Shown here in pieces: positions 11,340 to 24,477 of a stretch of 64,000 nucleotides of DNA. A model generated the notes under the pieces. The model saw only the letters and a program-made list of their open reading frames with translations. It was not told the DNA's origin and did no database searches. Source of the DNA: Apteryx mantelli. Taxonomy: Eukaryota > Chordata > Aves > Apterygiformes > Apterygidae. A program made the position numbers and the translations under genes. The stretch is from NCBI RefSeq assembly GCF_036417845.1, contig NW_027118693.1, positions 2,118,001-2,182,000 of the forward strand, in the 5' to 3' direction. Position 1 is the stretch's first letter. The number at the start of each line of letters is the position of its first letter.

Positions 11340-12075
11340 GTTGTGATCAGCCTCATGGAGGGCAGCTGGAGGCCAGGCACCAGCAACATACCCCAGGGGT
11401 GGATTCTGGACCCAATACAAGTTCAACAGGAGCCAGGAATGTGCCCCTGCAGCAAAGCAAAGCACCGCATCTTGGACTGCATTAGGAAGAGTGCTGCCAG
11501 CAGGACAGAGGAGGTGATCTTTCCCCTCTACTCAGCACTGGTGAGACCGCATCTGGAGTGCTGTGTCCAGTCCTGGGCTCCCCAGGGTAAGAGAGACACA
11601 CACATACTGGAGCAAGTCCAGGTAGGAGCCACAAAGATCGTGAGGGGACTGGAGCATCTGTCACAGGAGGAGAGGCTGAGAGAGCTGGGACTCTTCATCC
11701 TGCAGAACAGAAGGCTCCGGGGGGATCTCATCAAAGTGTATAAATACCTAATGGGGGGCAGTAAAGAAGATGGAGCCAGGCTCTTCTCAGTGGTATCCAG
11801 GGGCAGAAAAAGAGGCAATAGGCACAGACCAAAGTACAAGAAATTCCATTTAAACTTGAGAAAAAAAAAACTTTTTTGCGGTAAGGGTGATTGAACACTG
11901 GAACAGGCTGCCCAGAGAGATTGTGGAGTCTCCATCTCAGGAGATATTCAAAACCCAACTGGGAATGGTCCTGAGCAAGCTGCTCTAGCTGACCCTGCTT
12001 TGAGCAGGGTGGTTGAACTGGTCAATCTCCAGAGGTCTCTTTCCACCCTCAACCATTCTATGTTTCTGCAAATCC
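11340..12075 (+). mobile_element. CR1 LINE 3' end with terminal tail
   Basis: The plus strand encodes the end of CR1 ORF2, for example SALVRPHLECCVQSWAPQ, then RLRELGLFILQNRRLRGDL and KYLMGGSKEDGARLFSVV. It then runs through the conserved CR1 3' UTR (GGAACAGGCTGCCCAGAGAG, a CTGCTTTGAGCAGGG-type segment, and CAGAGGTCTCTTTCC) to the terminal ATTCTATG-type repeat near 12,055-12,062. The copy is truncated at the 5' end, as most CR1 insertions are, and carries frameshifts. Confidence 0.92.
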
Positions 12076-12430
12076 TCCCCCAGGTACTTTTAGGCACAGC
12101 TGTGTGGAAGCAGGCCTGTCTAGCACAAAACATCTGCAATGGCCTTGCCGAAGTCAATGTGACCCAGTTATGGAAGGAATATATTGTTTGTAAAAGAATG
12201 TGCTATCTTTACTGTTAGAGATTCCTTTTCTGAAGTAATTCCGTCCCTGGTGTCACATCCTGCTTATCCACATAGCTGTAGTTCTGTGAAGGACAAGTCA
12301 TATAACCCAAAGATATGTAAACTCTTTAACGGCCTCATTTGGGCAGAGTTTTTATCAGCAGAGTTTGGCACTCTGGTTAAATATCAGCTCATGAGGCAGG
12401 AAAGTCAAATAAGGAATGGAAACCGAGGAG

Positions 12431-12465
12431 AACAACAACAACAACAACAACAACAGCAACAGCAA
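12431..12465. repeat. (CAA)n microsatellite
   Basis: About eleven tandem AAC/CAA units, with two CAG interruptions at the end. Confidence 0.93.
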
Positions 12466-12469
12466 AAAG

Positions 12470-15400
12470 ACAAAATGTTCAGCAGGCATTGAAATTCCTT
12501 TCACTACTCTTTGCATTTCCCAGCACCTGTCAATTATATTTAATATTAGCAAATACACCTTTCATGTGTTTTCATAGCCTATATTTCAACTGGACAAGAT
12601 GGTACTTCTGAGTGCTATTGCTTTTATGTCCTCCAATCCTTAGTTGTATAAAGGAGTTACCATGAAAGAAAAAGGTATGGGTTTTTTTGCTTCACACACT
12701 GTCATTCTAAAAGTAGGACAGACTTACATTAACTGTGGTTCAGTACACCACAGTAATCACAGACCTGACTTCTCCGTTTTTCATTTCTTTTCATCACAGT
12801 GGGTGTACTCAATATTATATAGCGCATTTATGAATACTTTGGAAAAGACCTCGTTCTTCCTCTCTGTTTCCTTTCTGAAGGATATTTGGAAAATTAGAAG
12901 GAGTGAAGGAATATTTCCTCACATTTCATTTCCTAGTAAGAGCAGAGGAGTTGTTTCTGTGCTTCTTGGCCAGGGTAAGTCTATTATAGACAGGGAAGTC
13001 TATTGACAGACATGTAAAGATGCAATGACAGCTTTTAACCTAGAGTTGAAAAACTGGAGTTCAGACAATCACAGTTTCCCACTGGCAAAGTAGTACAACC
13101 TCGTTATAGTCTTTGGGTGCTTCAGTTGCTTCTGGGTCTTTCTGTGTGAGGAAAATACAGAAAATAGAGTAAACAAAATACTAACAACCGCCAATGAGAA
13201 ACACTGGGGGCCATTTGGGGAGTGCAGTGTTTCATTCCTGGTATCAGAACAAGTCAAAAAAGACAGACTGAGACTGAATGCCTTGCAGTTGTCTGATCAA
13301 AATAATTTCTCTTTTTTAAGAAAGAAAATAGTTCTTCTTGGTTTTCATCTTTATCAGCTCTATCCAGTGCTTTTCTATGCATGTTTTCCAAACGCTAGAG
13401 AGTTCTTCTTGCCATCATTTCCAATTAAGACACATTTAAGAGGAGTGCCCTGGTGTAAAAGGGAGATACTTCCTCTGTTCTTTCGACATGGCTAGGAATC
13501 CCTTCTAGCTGACTTTCACTAGAGTCACATCATTTTCTGTTGTGCTTAGTTTCCTTTTCCACAAACTACATCTCTCTTGTGAATTAGTAAAATCCCCATG
13601 CTGTTGAAGCCAATGGGAATTTTAATCCTGGCCACCATTGCCTCCTGAGGTCTTGTCTTAGAAGGACATAGCCAATGACATATTGCAACTTTCTTCTTCA
13701 TTAGAATGAAAGCGATTATGGTTTAGGACATGTAAAAGCTTTCTTTGCACTTTCATGGACCTACTGCAATCGTCTGGTGCCTCTAGCGCTCCCTTCTAGA
13801 CCCTTCCATCTCACTTTTTCCTCCTACATCCTGTTCTTTTCAGGGACACCTTGAAAGCTGCAGTCAGAATAGCACCACATGTACAATGATGACGGCATGG
13901 CAGTGAATTTGAGGACAGAGGCCCTCATGTTGTCTTTTACATGAATGTAAAAAGCCCTAAGTGCTGTGATTCAATGAATCTGCCCCTGGAGAGCTCTGTA
14001 AGGGAAGAAGAGGCAGAAGAAGAGATGGGAAATATGCCTATATAGACATAGCAGTTCCTCAGATCTTCTCCATTCGGAGTGTCGGTAGGAAATGCATTCT
14101 GATGACAAACTGTATATACAGATCCATGTCTCTCTATCTTTCTGCCTCTGTATACTCACATAGGGCAAGTAATTGCTGCAGTGCATCACATAGTGCTTGG
14201 CACTAAAAAAGAAAGAACAAAGTAATTCAGATTGATAAAAAATTATTGAAATTGTGGAAATGTGGATATTTTTCTGTTCTTGCATAGAGTTACTTTAAAA
14301 TAGCTTTCACCTTATATCTAAATGTTTGCATTTAGGCCTTCATTCATTTGCCAACATATAGAGGCTATTGCTTCTCGAGATGCCCTGTGGATCCCATATG
14401 ATGCTGGGAAATGTGACCTAGGAGCTATGGGAAGCTTTCAGGAGCATTAGCTTGTCACCAGAAGTCTCTCAAGACCTCTCAGGGAGACACCTTCTTTCTC
14501 TCCCTTGACTAGAAAGGGAAGTCCGGACAGCTGGACTGGACAGAGGCCTCTGCACTGAAGGGGTCTGGCACTGGGTGAGATCAGTCTCATCGCTGTTGTC
14601 GTCTAAACTGGAGTCGCACTTCAGTTACCATGCAGGGATTGAAAGGGGAGTGTGGCTAGATTTATTGGGACACCTTTAAGATATCACAATAAGACAGTTC
14701 TGTTGAGACTTGTGCAAATTTGGCCATCCCAAAAGAGAGCGTTTCACTGAAGCTGGTCACCCTGCTTTCCTCTGTCAGTCGAGAAAGCTCGACAGCCCAG
14801 GATGCGACTTGCTCTGTGCAAAGAGTTAGGAGTGGCGTGGACAGCCCTGGGCAGGGGGTATTTGCAGAGGCACCGGGCTTTGCAGGAGTGTCAGAGTCCA
14901 GTACTCTCTGACTAGGTTCTTTTAGATATCCCCCCCACACGGGGAGTGCAATGTTTAATCTAAAAGTTTCCTTTGAAGATATTTGATGTTACACGGGATT
15001 CCTGATTTAGCAGAGTGATCCAGCAATATACTGAAATCACAGTACACTCATGCAGTTCAATCACAATACCAATGTGATTCCCATTACCGGTCTCTATAAT
15101 ATGCTCACTGTCACGACGCTGGGTGTCCCCAGTTGCCGGGAAGGAATACGTGGATTGAAGCCAGCTCAAGCCCGTTGCTCTCTTTGAAATTCCTTTGTTA
15201 GTTGTTGAGGTTTTATACTCGATGTTGGGCTGAGCCACGTATACACTTCCTCCATGCTGGTCTGGCTAATTCAGGGAGACGTTCACATGCTTTTGATCAG
15301 CTCAGGAAGAAACAGTTACATCTGGTCCAATTAATGGCTATGGCTACTTACCTAAAACAAAGGTCACCCTCTGGTCCCCTCTGTGTTGAGATAAAGTCAG

Positions 15401-17218
15401 TTCTCTGCGCAACAGCAAGGATTAACGAGCCGCATCCTACACTGTTGCTGAACTTCATGGGCACCTACCCTCTGAGCCTTCTCCCATTGCAGGGGTTATT
15501 GGTTGGTCACAATGAGAGACAGAACAGCTGTGTAATGGTGGAGTCCTGATTATAACAGACATTTTTAGAAAATGTCAATACAAAAGGAAAAAGAAAGAAA
15601 TTAAGAACATGATCTCATGCAAAGAAAATTGTTTGTTGTATTTTTCAACTTTTTCAGTACTTTGACATCTTTTTGCCCTTCTGGGTTATGTTTCCTTTTT
15701 ATATACTGGTCTTTTGGGGGGAATTTGTACGATCTGTTTTCTTTTTTTTTTTTTTTGAAAAGGAAAGTGACATTTAGAATTGGGGTGTCATGCAGTGACA
15801 GGGTCACAGGCATCTGGTGCCATTGCAGGTGCCCTGGTCCTCTCTGCCCAGCCTCCATCTGCAGCTCCGAGGGGCTCTGGTCTCCTGCAGGTCCCCTGTG
15901 AGAGCTGCCAGGCCCTGGCAGGTGCCTCACATGATACACTGGGGCCTCTCCAAGTGCCACTGCATGCTTGTGCTTAGACACCTGAGCTCTGCCTGGAAAG
16001 CCAAAGAACTTTTTTCAACATTTAAAACATAAGAGCACATTTGCATCAGCTGCAATAATTGGATACTTTCTATAAAATGTGAGTGTTTTCCTGTGATGCC
16101 AGAACAGAAGTTTTCAGGAAGGGTATGAATCTCAGGAGAAGAAATATTCCCCCGGACTTGCATTACCACTGCTACAGAGGTCTGTACTATTGTGTATTTC
16201 ATTTCATTAATATTTCACAAATTTACATGTCTCCTTATTAACTTGTACTTTTCCAAAGTAGCCTTTTCAGCACACCATTTGGACATATTCACTTGGCAGA
16301 GTTTTCCTCCACCTGTCACTATTTGTTCATTCAGATACCTGTCAGCTACCTTATTTGTGCTTTGAGCTTCAGGGAGTTGAAAACTTACCCTGTCTTCCAG
16401 TAGTTTGTATAATTGTCTTTTTAGCCAACTGCTTAATTATGTTTCCATCTAGCCTTTCCTATCCCTCTGTCTAAAGCATTTCTAGGGAGGTTATCCCTTA
16501 TGGAAAGCAGACCTCACGGGAGGAAGCTTGGACTTAACATAGAGTTGAGGAGTGTGTTTTTTGTTATTTTTTTCAGCTGTATCACATTCTACTTTTGTTT
16601 GATTGTCATTAAGAGAAATCCTTCCATGTCTCTTTGCAGCTAGTTGTCTAAGGAAAGCAGGTGGGAATTGGTGCCTATGAGTTGTAATATTCAGCTGCAG
16701 ACTTCAGTGGAAAAAGCTAAGAATGATTTAAGTGCCAGGTGGCTGATGGGAAAAGATGGGGTTGGGCAGCTGGGGAGGAAGATTGTCCATGCATGTCTGA
16801 CTTGAAGAATAGTGTTTCTCCTACATGTCCAGACTTCATTAAGAGACCCTGTAGATCAATATCAACTGGAGAATGTTGATATCAATTATTCTGTAAGCCA
16901 AAAAAAAAAAAAAAGAAAAAGTGGGTGGCCACTCTCTTCCTAATGCAGCCCCATATGCAGCTGGTCCCATTTGTGGTGAGTCCGCACCACTGGGTCATAT
17001 GGCATATCTCATAACATCCAGGCCCTTCTCCTCAGGGTCACTCCTCTGCTGGTCAGGTCCCAGCCTGATGCGTGGGTTGTTCTGCCCCCCGATATAGGAC
17101 TTGCCACTTCTCCTTGTACAACTTTATGAGGCTTTTGTTGGCCAAATCTCCAAGTTTCTCAAGGCCCCAAGATTTATCATGGGGAAACCTGTTACCTCAT
17201 GTATGCAAACACTTTGAT
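12470..17218. other. Intergenic, no recognisable gene
   Basis: Open frames are short and show no domain. Poly(T) runs lie at about 15,740-15,755 and a poly(A) run at about 16,900-16,915. The block 14,640-15,560 has a different texture. Read on the minus strand it has a TATAAAA box near 15,212-15,218 and an AATAAA near 14,664, so it could be a degenerate LTR, but no paired copy or primer-binding site was found. Confidence 0.45.
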
Positions 17219-19065
17219 TCAGAGCAGAGACATGCTGGCATAGGTAGCCGTAGGTAGTAATGGTGAAACAAGGTTCCCACTAAAAGAGCAAACCCTGCAG
17301 TACCCTAAGCCAGGGAGAAACAGAGCTGGTCCGTGCAGGAATGGGAGGAGAGAAGTTTGCTGCCTGAGCTGACTCTGCAGCATCTGGGAGCCTTTGACAG
17401 AGGTGAGCCAATGTCCAGGAAGGACAAGGTGCTTTGAGAAGTTCCTGGGCCTGGAGAGCCTGTGATCCAGCCACCCTTGTACATCAATAGCACAGTCCCT
17501 GTTCATATCATCTGGGGGGTGAGAAGACGTTTCGGGAGAGGAGAATTAGCAGGGCTCAAGAGTGTAGGTTTACAGTGGAGACCTTGGTGTGATGTGCCTC
17601 CCATTTATGCAGCACTCTTGGATGTAGGTTGGATGGACTTTGCCTGAAGGCAGTGGTAGGATTTAGCTTTTTGGGCACAGGTAGGAAAGCTAAGATGCCC
17701 TGGGGCATTTGCCCAGCAACCTCTCCAAAAGGGCGTGGTTTTCCTGTAGGTCCCATGCTGTATCTCCTGGAGACATGTGGTTGTGTTGCACACCCCAGGC
17801 ACCTGCCATGGCCCTGCCTATGGCCTATTTTTATGTCATTAAATCAAGGGTCTGCACTGAATTATATCAGTGGTCTGCAGCGTAGGGATCTGCATGTGTC
17901 TCAGCTTCCTAGTGAGTGGAGCTCTCCTCATAGCAGGCACCTAGTGCCATTTCAGATGACCAAGGAAATTCCCCAGCTGGCCTCCACCTGATGCTCTAGA
18001 AGGATGCTGGTCTCCCAGCTGCTCCATCAGAGCAAGCAGACACTGGCACATGCCTCAGACCACCTCTGTCTCTTCAAATAGCACAAGGTGTTTGTGTGTG
18101 AGCAACTGACTCCCACCCTCCATCTCCACTGATAATAATGGGAGCTTAGACAAGGAGCTCGCGTGCAGACATCTCTGTTGTTCACACTTCAGCTTGGGCA
18201 AGGGGAATCCCACGTCCTGTGAGTTGTGGAGTTCACGGGAGGGATCTGAATCCCCCTGCAGGCCAGGGGCTTCTAAACCAGCATGAGATGCCTGGATTGA
18301 CTCATCTGAAGAGTACTTGAACCATGGGAAAATGAACTGCCTTCTTGTCCCTGTCTAGGTGTCCTGCCTAGTTAAGAGATGGGAATAGGGTCTTCCAGAG
18401 TGAGACATTGCCACCTCTCTTAGAAAAGCACCCTCTGATGTGACAAATTGCAATGCTGGAATGGGTCTCCCTTCAGCATTTAGAGAGAGACAAAAGAAGA
18501 TTATTTTAGTCTACCTCAGTGAATATTTCCCCGGAGGAGGGAGTTGGGCAGCAGGGCAGCAGGGCTCCAGGCACTACCTGCAAGTGCCAAGATGAGATGA
18601 AGAAGATGAGCAAGATGAGTGAGACAGAAGTTCAAGGCAATCAGGAGTGGGTAGACGGCTGAGAGCTCACTGGAGGAGAAATCTTCACAGCCCCTAACAC
18701 AGTAAGTCTCTGGCTGCAGGGCAATGCAGCTGAGGCATCCTGAGGTTTTCTCTAAAGCTAGCACATCCCATGACTGATAGGGTCTGTCAGGATGGGTATC
18801 CCAGTCCCTCCTGTGTGGGGCAGGAGGTGCTTTAGAGCAGGGATTCCCAGCCACTCTGTCAGAGGGAAACGGCGTCCTCCTACCTTCTCCCAGGGATGCT
18901 GGCAGGGTGTGAAGCAGAGGTGTGCACACAGGTCTGCTCAGGGCTGTAATTCAGAGCAGTGTCCCTGTACCCCAGAGTGCTGTGTGTCCGGGACAGTGAC
19001 TCTGCCTCCTGCAAGGGTCAGCACTCAGCCTGCCCACGGTGCTGTGGGGAGAAGTTCTGGGTGGG
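17219..19065 (+). repeat. OR14-type upstream leader block, functional-side copy
   Basis: About 1.85 kb that matches the reverse complement of 34,785-36,609 at roughly 80-85% by eye. Shared landmarks include GAGACCTTGGTGTGATGTGC, GATGACCAAGGAAATTCCCC, CAAGCAGACACTGGAACA-like text, and CTGTAATTCAGAGCAGTGTC. It lies 1.8 kb upstream of the OR14-like gene and contains a well-conserved candidate splice donor (GTAAGT at 18,702-18,707). It is therefore probably the promoter and leader-exon part of an amplified OR14 unit. That role is inferred from position only. Confidence 0.7.
18702..18707 (+). promoter_or_regulatory. Candidate 5' splice site of an OR14 leader exon
   Basis: GTAAGT followed by CTCTGG is kept in both copies of the leader block (here and at 35,113-35,108 on the minus strand). 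A matching acceptor TAG at 20,852-20,854 lies 24 bases before the OR ATG, which would give an intron of about 2.15 kb. OR genes usually have such non-coding leader exons. Confidence 0.35.
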
Positions 19066-20878
19066 ATGACTGACCACCAGCAGGACATGTTCATTCTCCT
19101 GTTGAGAGGGTGCTGCATGGGTCAGGGCTGCTCTCAGCTCCGGCTCACCCTGAGAACATTTCTGGAGGTGGCTTTCCAAAAGGAAGGTCAAGACAGGCAT
19201 ACCTGAGAGGGAATCAGGAGTCTCTGCTTTCAGTTTTATTCTCTTTGTTGGGATCTGTCAGGTTTAAACGGGGGATTGAGACTGCAAAATAGTGACAGTG
19301 AGAGAGGAACAAATGCCTTCATGCACCCCTCAGCCTACAGACAGAACCAGCATCACCTTTCCAGCTTCATCAAGGTTTCTCTCAGATGCTCCTTAGCCCC
19401 TGCAAACACCGAGGTGCCCCTGGGCAGTGCCCTGCCCCCGGGAGGTGTCTGCAGGGCAGAGCTGAGCACCCAGTGGGTGGGATGGGGTCTGTGAGCACTG
19501 ACATGACATATGGGACAGAGAAAGAGCTCCCTGCAGGCACAGCTCCAGGCAGCAGAGTCACGGTCAGTGAGAGGAAACTACAAGCTCCAATGTCTCATCT
19601 CCTCTCCCAGCACAGCCCTCAAGGCTGTGGGGTCCAGGGCATGGGCTGTTTCCTCGCAGATGGACATCTGGAGAGGAGAAACTTCTGAGTGTCCCCTGTC
19701 TCTCCATGTCCCTTCTTCCTTTAGAAGAAATATCATGCTATTGCTGTGTGTTTCCCCACCTGTCCATGCTGCCCTTGTCCTTCCCCTTGGACTCTCTGGG
19801 CAGGGGCATTTCAGATGCAATTCAGACACCAATCCTGCAGGTGCTGCCATGCAGACATGTCCTTGGCATTGAAGTGCCCAAGTGCCCCTCTAAACTGTGG
19901 GGCTCCGGGCAATGCCGTTTGGGGGCTGGGAAGGAGCCAACTCTCTCTTCAGGACACCCCATCTTTAGGATGTCTGACTGTTTCTCGGGGATGTCTGGCT
20001 GAGCTTCAAGTTACCCTCCAGAAGGGCACAGCTCTCCCATTGCATCTGCGTGTTATCAAGGTGCCCCATGCAGAAGCCACCTAGATGCTAAGGCCGTGAA
20101 AATGCTGCATGTGGGCAGGTGGAATGACCCCGATGTCTTCCTGGCTAAAAGGGGAGTACTGAGACCTTCCTCAGATACTCTGAGAAAGGCTCCTGGGCTT
20201 GGTGATCTGCATTTTGAAACTCGATTCCTCTGCTCTCAGCAGTGTCAATTCTTTTTATGGTAACATGAGTGCAAATGTCCTCCGCCTCAGAGGTGCAAGC
20301 ACAGGGCAGCTGGGAACAAGACTGATGGACACGCCAGCTCTCCTCGCTCTGCACTAAAGACAGAGTGAAGCCTTTGGCCTCTCAGGAATCACAGCTATTC
20401 ACTCTAAGTGCAGCTGCAGTGCTGAGGATCTCTGTCTCCAAGAATCCTCCTCAGGGATGACAGGGGAATCTAAAAGAAAACAAAAGAATCCTTAAAGCTA
20501 TTGAAGAGCACGCATTGTCTAGAACGGAGAGTGAAGATGCTGGAAAGCCCTTCAACATTGTGAGTGGATGAAATCTGACTAAAACTGTGACTTTGAAAGT
20601 TTAGTCACCTGTGCTCCCATGTCCCCAGTGCTGTGGGTCAGGACTGCCCCCTCTGGAGCCCATGGGAAGAGGCCCCTGCTCCTCACGGCAAACTCAGGCA
20701 GCAAAAAGGGGAGCTCAAGCCATGGAGCTCAGTGATGCTCCTGGCAAGATGAGGGTAGATAATGTGTATGTTTGGGGGGGGGGGGTTCTGCACAAAAGTT
20801 TTGCTCATACAAAACTGTCTCCTGTCTTCTCACTGTCTCCTCTTCCTTGGATAGTCCTCGTGGGCCCTGAGGGAGCAA
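19066..20878. other. Upstream region of OR14-like gene, no separate gene seen
   Basis: Probably intron or leader of the downstream receptor. A run of G lies at about 20,774-20,785. The final 24 bases follow a candidate splice acceptor (TCCTTGGATAG ending at 20,854). Confidence 0.4.
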
Positions 20879-21814
20879 ATGTCCAACAGCAGCTCCCCCA
20901 CTGAGTTCCTGCTCCGGGCGTTTGCGGACACATGGGAGCTGCAGCTCTTGTACTTCTCGCTCTTCCTGGGCATCTACCTGGCTGCCCTCATGGGCAACGG
21001 ACTCATCATCACCGCTGTCGCCTGTGACCACCACCTCCACACCCCTATGTACTTCTTCCTCCTCAACCTCTCTGTTCTGGACCTTTACTCCATCTCCACC
21101 ACTGTCCCCAAATCCATGGCCAATTCCCTGAGGAACACCAGGGCCATTTCCTACTTGGGATGTGCTGCCCAGGTCTTTCTGCTTCTCTTTTTGTTCTCAG
21201 CAGAAAATTATCTTCTCACAGTCATGGCCTATGATCACTTTGTCGCCATCTGCAAACCCCTGCACTACGAGACCCTCATGGGCAGCAGAGCTTGTGTCAA
21301 AATGATAGCAGTTGTCTGGGCCAGTGGTTTTCTCATTGCTGTTCTACACACTGGGAACACATTTTCCATACCACTCTGCCAAGGCAATGTCGTGGAGCAG
21401 TTCTTCTGTGAAATTCCCCAGATCCTCAAGCTCTCCTGCTCAGACTCCTACCTCAGGGAAATTGGACTTCTTGTGTTTAGTGTTTGTTTAACCTTTGGAT
21501 GTTTTGTTTTCATTCTTCTGTCCTATCTGCAGATCCTCACAGTCGTGCTGAGGATCCCCTCTGAGCAGGGACGGCACAAAGCCTTTTCCATGTGCCTCCC
21601 TCACCTGGCTGTCGTCTCCCTGTTTGTCAGCACTGTTGTGTTTGCCCATCTGAAGCCCCCTTCCATGTTATCCCCAACTCAGGATCTGGTGGTTGGAGTT
21701 CTGTACGTGGTGGTGCCTCCAACACTGAACCCTCTCATCTACAGCTTGAGGAACAAGGAGCTTAAGGGTGCACTGAAGAAACTGATTCAACCGGGACAAT
21801 GTCAGCACCCATAA
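20879..21814 (+). CDS. Intact OR14-like (gamma-c type) olfactory receptor, 311 aa
   Basis: A seven-transmembrane odorant receptor. Motifs in order are an N-glycosylation site at N3 (NSS), G-N (39-40), HTPMYFFLLNLS (54-65), disulfide Cys 95, MAYDHFVAIC (116-125), CKPLHY (125-130), loop cysteines 167, 177 and 187 with FFCEIPQILKLSCSDSYL (175-192), RIPSEQGRHKAFSMCLPHL (225-243), and a complete TM7 motif NPLIYSLRN (284-292). The EIPQILKLSCSDSYLREIGL and GRHKAFSMCLPHL texts are hallmarks of the avian gamma-c/OR14 group. The central DRY is replaced by D-H-F, a change that may weaken G-protein coupling. The ATG starts the canonical MSNSSSPTEF N-terminus. An AATAAA at 22,681-22,686 could end the transcript. 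Confidence 0.95.
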   Translation: MSNSSSPTEFLLRAFADTWELQLLYFSLFLGIYLAALMGNGLIITAVACDHHLHTPMYFFLLNLSVLDLYSISTTVPKSMANSLRNTRAISYLGCAAQVFLLLFLFSAENYLLTVMAYDHFVAICKPLHYETLMGSRACVKMIAVVWASGFLIAVLHTGNTFSIPLCQGNVVEQFFCEIPQILKLSCSDSYLREIGLLVFSVCLTFGCFVFILLSYLQILTVVLRIPSEQGRHKAFSMCLPHLAVVSLFVSTVVFAHLKPPSMLSPTQDLVVGVLYVVVPPTLNPLIYSLRNKELKGALKKLIQPGQCQHP

Positions 21815-24477
21815 CTGTCCCACATGCATCCACTCATCATTCGCAGGGTATCTGGCATCAAGGCTCTGTTCTGGTCTTTCTTTCCTACTTTTCTCTTTTA
21901 CATCATTGTTAAAAGAATAATTGTTTGGTTCATGCCACCTCTCCTCAGGAAACTCTCATCTGAATCTGACGCAGAGACCGTGTTGAAGCAGGAAGCCAGG
22001 CTTCCCCCTTCATCAGCAGAGATGGGGGAACCTCAGAGCCCGCTAGTCTGAGCTCCTTCAGATGCCCCCAGTGCAATGAGGGGAGTTTCCCTTTGCAGTG
22101 TCGCTTTCGGCACTGATACTGAGGGAGTTCAGGGGAAGAGAGTCAGGCTCGGATGAGCACAGGTGGGCTGAGACCATGGGTCCCATGTCCATTAGGAGAG
22201 CTCAGCTCCCCTGGCCACAGTCACACTGTGATTCCACTGCCCTCTTCTGTAAGGCTGGCAGCCAGCTGTCACTGTGGGTTGGTCCCTTGCCTCTACACTG
22301 CTCCAACACTCAAAGCAGAGCAGGAGCGGAGAGGAGGGGAGGGGAGGAGAGTCCGGACACAGCTTGTGGGGACAGAGCCTGTGCTCCTCACAACCGTCCC
22401 CCCACTGCCACAGCAGGAATTTCTGGGTTGCAGCCTTTGCATGGGACCAGCATCTTTCCTGGAGACACATCCAGCAAAGCCAGCAGGACTTTTTCCTTTC
22501 AGGGTTATTCTCCCTATTTCCACCTGGTCCTGCTGTGCTCTAGTGTGGCTATATGGGCTAAGCGCTCTCCTAACGTGCTGGTGGTAGGCTTGTGCTTCCC
22601 TGTGCATTCCTGTGAGAACAGGCAGGAGCAGGCTTTGGGCACCTTTATGCCTGAGCTGGTCTCCAGAGCAACATTTCTATAATAAAAGGGGATCTCCTCT
22701 GTGATGTGCCTGAAGTCTGGCCTTTCTTCAGAAGGGGGGAGTCAAGAATATTCCCATGGGATTGCACGACAAAAGGGCTTGCTGTTCTGCTTGTGAACTC
22801 CATGGGCTCTGGAGGACAAGCTCAGAGTCTCCAAGTGATCTGTTAGGGACCACGGATTGGATTTGGGGCTCATTCCCCAGTGACCAGTGCCAGTGGAGAT
22901 GGAGAATGGTCTCTGAGTTGCCCACCCAGGGCTATCACACAGGTGACAGTGCTGATGGCAGATGGCCACACTTCTGGAGGGGAATCTGAACCCCCAGGAG
23001 AGCTCAGGGGACAATGTGTGCCTGTGGGTGGGCAGTGAGTGGAGCCTCACAAAGTGAGAGACAGTCCATGGTGGAGTAACCAGAATGTACAGCACTAAAT
23101 CCAGGTATGCACAGGGAAAGGAGGGCTCTGCAACCCGCGGAGAGGCAGTGGGGACCCCGGAGGCAGTGGGAAGGGGGACTGGAGAGGGATTCGTGCCCCC
23201 TCCATGAAGCACCACAGGCTGGAGTTAGTGCCCACCCAAACACATCTCCTGCCATTGCAGACACCTTGGGGTCACCCTGAGCACTGTCCATGAGCCCAGG
23301 CACGTGCCAGCAGTGTCAGTGGTGGTGATGCCTGTGTGGCTGGGCCCGCTTGCCACCTGACCAGCATGGCCAGTGCCGAGTCAGGAGTTCCCCTGTGGCC
23401 CCACAGTTCGCTCACGCTGCAGAGCAGCAGTGTCAGTGTGGGGCCCTGCGGGGAGCACCAGGGAAGGGTGCAGGCATGGCTGGACAGGCCAGCGTGGACA
23501 TTCGCACGTGGGGAAAGGCTCTGTGGGGAGCAGGGATGTCCCAGGAGAAAAGCAGGGCAGCATTCAGCGATGGAAAATGAGAACGAGAAACAGGTTTCTC
23601 TGTGGTGCAGCTCGGGGCAGGCTGCTCTGTCCCTGCAGCAGCAGGAGGTGCCGGAGGGGCTGCAGGGCCAGGGCTCTCGTGCTGTGCTGGTCAGCGGGGT
23701 GGGCATGGAGGGTCTGCAGGCAGACAGGGAGGGGGATCTGCTGGACACAAGAGCAGGGGAGACAGAGTGACGGGTGTCATTGCGGGGCCTCCTCCCCCTT
23801 GCCGGGGAGCTGCTGCCCTTGTCCTTGGGCCTGGCCTGAGTTACGCTGTGGACATGCCTGTGCCTGGCCCTGCCCCTCTCAGGCCCTCACCCAACGCAGT
23901 CCCCGTCCTGCTGACCTGACTCCCCATCTCTACCTCAGACATACCTGTGCACTGCAGTCAAAAAAGCGTTGGCAAAGAAAGGTGGATGCAAGCAGATCCC
24001 AGAGAAGGCTGTGGGCACAAAAGGTCCCCATACAGCCCCACAGCAACTCTTGCCTGACAGCCAGATTAAATATGGAAGGAGTGATTTGGGTTTGGACCCG
24101 CTATGCAGGTACCACTGCACAGAGTGTTATCTGGATGAAAAAGTGAAGGCAGCCCCTTGGGTCTGGTTTTACGATGGGCACTTAGGAGAGCAGGGCTTTC
24201 TGTATCGCAGCTCAAGTGTTTATGCACCATTTGTGACTGGGCTGCTGCTACAAAGAGTATGCTGTCAGGAGCAGCGAGAGCGGAGCTGCTGCGTACGGGA
24301 AGGGGATCTGGGAGCCGAGGATGGCGGCAAGGCAGGCAGGGCAGTGACCCACTGGCGAGAGGTGCTGTCCTGCAGTGCCCGGCCAAGAGGAACAGAGCAG
24401 GTTTGGGGATGGTAACCAGCATCAGGCACAGCCCAGTGATCACCAGACAAGACCGTAGGGCTCCAGCCAGCCCTGCT
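21815..24477. other. Downstream of OR14-like gene; GC-rich, no recognisable gene
   Basis: Includes a possible polyadenylation signal AATAAA (22,681-22,686) about 870 bases past the receptor stop. From about 23,100 the DNA is GC-rich and gives many long overlapping open frames on both strands (up to 257 codons). These lack recognisable domains, and I treat them as chance. Confidence 0.45.

Noticed and set aside
23373-24146. 257-codon plus-strand open frame
   Set aside because: No recognisable domain or OR/CR1 text, biased composition (Arg, Gly, Ser, Cys), and several other frames are open over the same GC-rich DNA.
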